Shown piece after piece: positions 6,179 through 7,516 of a stretch of 7,516 nucleotides of DNA. The stretch comes from Anaerolineaceae bacterium (GTDB lineage: Bacteria > Chloroflexota > Anaerolineae > Anaerolineales > Anaerolineaceae): positions 1-7,516 of the forward strand of contig WOZC01000135.1 of NCBI GenBank assembly GCA_011620465.1, given 5' to 3'. The position numbers and the translations under genes were made by a program. The stretch's first letter is position 1; every line of letters starts with the position of its first letter. The notes beneath the pieces are model-generated. The model had not been told where the DNA came from. It made no database searches and was given only the letters and a program-made list of their open reading frames with translations.

Positions 6179-7516
6179 ATGGAAAATAGTAAAACAATGA
6201 ATATCGATGTAGATGAGAAGAAACACAGAAAAGGCATTCAAGCATGGACGATGTACGATTGGGCGAATTCTGCTTTCGCTACAACTGTCATGGGTGTGGT
6301 TTTGCCGACTTATTTTGCGAATTACATTGCGCAAGGTGCTTCAGTCCCGATCTGGGGCAACGCTGTGGCGATTGGCAGCCTGATTGCTGCCTTATTGAGT
6401 CCAATTTTAGGTGCGATCGCAGATTTTAAAGCCAGCAAGAAGACCTTTATGGCTTTTTTCGCCGCTTTAGGGATTATCAGCACCGCACTGCTCTGGTTCG
6501 TTGTCACACCAGCAGATCAGACTTTATGCATCCTACTTTACATACTCGGAACGATCGGCTTTGCTGGCTCGCTTGTTTTTTATGACAGTCTTTTACCGCA
6601 TGTTGCCAGAGAAGACGAAATCGACCAGGTTTCCTCCAGAGGTTACGCAATGGGCTACATTGGCGGCGGGATACTGCTGCTGGTTAACGCTATCATGATC
6701 TTTGTTGGACCGCGCTTCCTCACCAGTATGCCTGAGAATGAAGCCACTGCCCTTATGATGCGCCTCAGCCTGGTCAGCGTGGCTGTTTGGTGGGCAATCT
6801 TCTCGATACCGATTTTCAGGCATGTCAAAGAACCGCCTGCCAAGGGTGAATCTCACGAAATTGGTCAAAATGTGTTGACTGTTGGCTTCAAGCGGCTGGG
6901 AAAGGCTCTTAGTGAGATCCGTGATTACAAGGACCTGTTCCTTTTCCTGATAACATTTTTTGTCTATGCGAACGGGATCGGGACGATCATTACGATGGCA
7001 GCTGCTTACGCTTCTGACCTTGGATTCAGCACATTAACCATCCTGGGTACTTTCCTGATGGTACAGTTTGTGGCAGCACCATTTGCCCTGCTGTTTGGGA
7101 AACTTGGCAAGACCATGGGCAATAAAAAAGCTATCAGCCTGGCATTGCTCATTTACACACTCGTGGCAGTTTTTGGCTTCTTTATGAAAGAGGAATGGCA
7201 TATGTTCGTACTGGGTTTCGGAGTTGCCATGGTGCAAGGCGGCAGCCAGGCGTTGAGCCGTTCTCTGATTGGTAAGATGATGCCCAAGAGTAAAAGCGCT
7301 GAATTTTATGGCTTTTTCAGCGTCTCAGAGAAGTTTAACACCGTTGTCGGTCCAGCATTGATGGCATTTATCACCACAAGAACCGGCGACCCGAGGTTGG
7401 GTATTATCTCGTTGGTCATCTTTTTCATCGCCGGGATCATTATGCTGCGCTTTGTGAACCTCGAACGCGGCGTCGCCCAGGCTGAAGCTGTAGACGCGAA
7501 GATGGTGGAGTTGTAG
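6179..7516 (+). CDS. UMF1/Atg22-type major facilitator transporter
   Basis: A 445-residue polytopic membrane protein, complete, with the TAG stop ending exactly at the window edge. It belongs to the UMF1 (Atg22-like) branch of the major facilitator superfamily. Supporting marks are WTMYDWANSAF (23-33), the membrane segment around MGVVLPTYF (38-46), FYDSLLP (134-140), SSRGYAMGYIGGG (152-164), VQGGSQALSRS (352-362) and the AEFYGFFSVSEKF stretch (374-386). About twelve hydrophobic segments can be counted, with a hydrophilic loop at about 215-250 between the two six-helix halves. Yeast Atg22 exports amino acids from the vacuole, but substrates of the bacterial members are mostly unknown, so none is assigned. 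The gene starts 3 nt after dus, with AGGA 12 nt before the ATG; an alternative in-frame ATG at 6197 is not better supported. Co-transcription with the GH38 mannosidase raises a sugar or glycoside as one possible substrate, by inference only. Confidence 0.88.
   Translation: MENSKTMNIDVDEKKHRKGIQAWTMYDWANSAFATTVMGVVLPTYFANYIAQGASVPIWGNAVAIGSLIAALLSPILGAIADFKASKKTFMAFFAALGIISTALLWFVVTPADQTLCILLYILGTIGFAGSLVFYDSLLPHVAREDEIDQVSSRGYAMGYIGGGILLLVNAIMIFVGPRFLTSMPENEATALMMRLSLVSVAVWWAIFSIPIFRHVKEPPAKGESHEIGQNVLTVGFKRLGKALSEIRDYKDLFLFLITFFVYANGIGTIITMAAAYASDLGFSTLTILGTFLMVQFVAAPFALLFGKLGKTMGNKKAISLALLIYTLVAVFGFFMKEEWHMFVLGFGVAMVQGGSQALSRSLIGKMMPKSKSAEFYGFFSVSEKFNTVVGPALMAFITTRTGDPRLGIISLVIFFIAGIIMLRFVNLERGVAQAEAVDAKMVEL

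Noticed and set aside
1..7516. A new defence, mobile or biosynthetic system
   Set aside because: No nuclease, methyltransferase, toxin pair, integrase, repeat array or biosynthetic core enzyme is visible; every long + strand gene except the partial first one fits a known family.

Overview
The window looks like a piece of a Chloroflexota genome, most likely class Anaerolineae. This is inferred from two things: a lipoprotein with a long Thr/Pro/Ala linker and an NBR1-like Ig-like domain, both common in that class, and a preceding gene end of the beta-sandwich type that often accompanies such proteins there. Base composition is moderate, and all recognisable genes lie on the + strand. No phage, transposase, CRISPR array, rRNA or tRNA gene was seen.

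Layout. (1) 1-300 is the 3' end of a secreted or surface beta-sandwich protein whose start lies outside the window. (2) 301-379 is a short intergenic region with a good sigma-70-type promoter (TTGACA, 17 nt spacer, CACAAT), overlapped by a small palindrome. (3) 380-1024 encodes a lipoprotein with an Ig-like domain, followed after 17 nt by queG (1042-2073), the cobalamin- and Fe-S-dependent epoxyqueuosine reductase of queuosine synthesis. (4) 2074-2261 is non-coding and holds a perfect 8-bp hairpin flanked by near-identical short direct repeats, a second small hairpin with an A-tract, and a weak promoter-like stretch before the next gene. (5) 2262-7516 is a tightly packed three-gene run with gaps of 2 and 3 nt: a cytosolic GH38 alpha-mannosidase, a tRNA-dihydrouridine synthase (dus), and a UMF1/Atg22-type major facilitator transporter whose stop codon is the last base of the window.

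How they may work together. The mannosidase and transporter could form a small uptake or efflux and breakdown module for mannosides, with dus co-transcribed as a housekeeping passenger. queG and dus both act on tRNA but sit in separate transcription units by spacing. These links are inferred from gene order only. I did not find a convincing new biological system. The points most worth a second look are the structured element at 2110-2175, the Cys-Ser variant of the Dus active-site motif, and the mannosidase-dus-transporter coupling.
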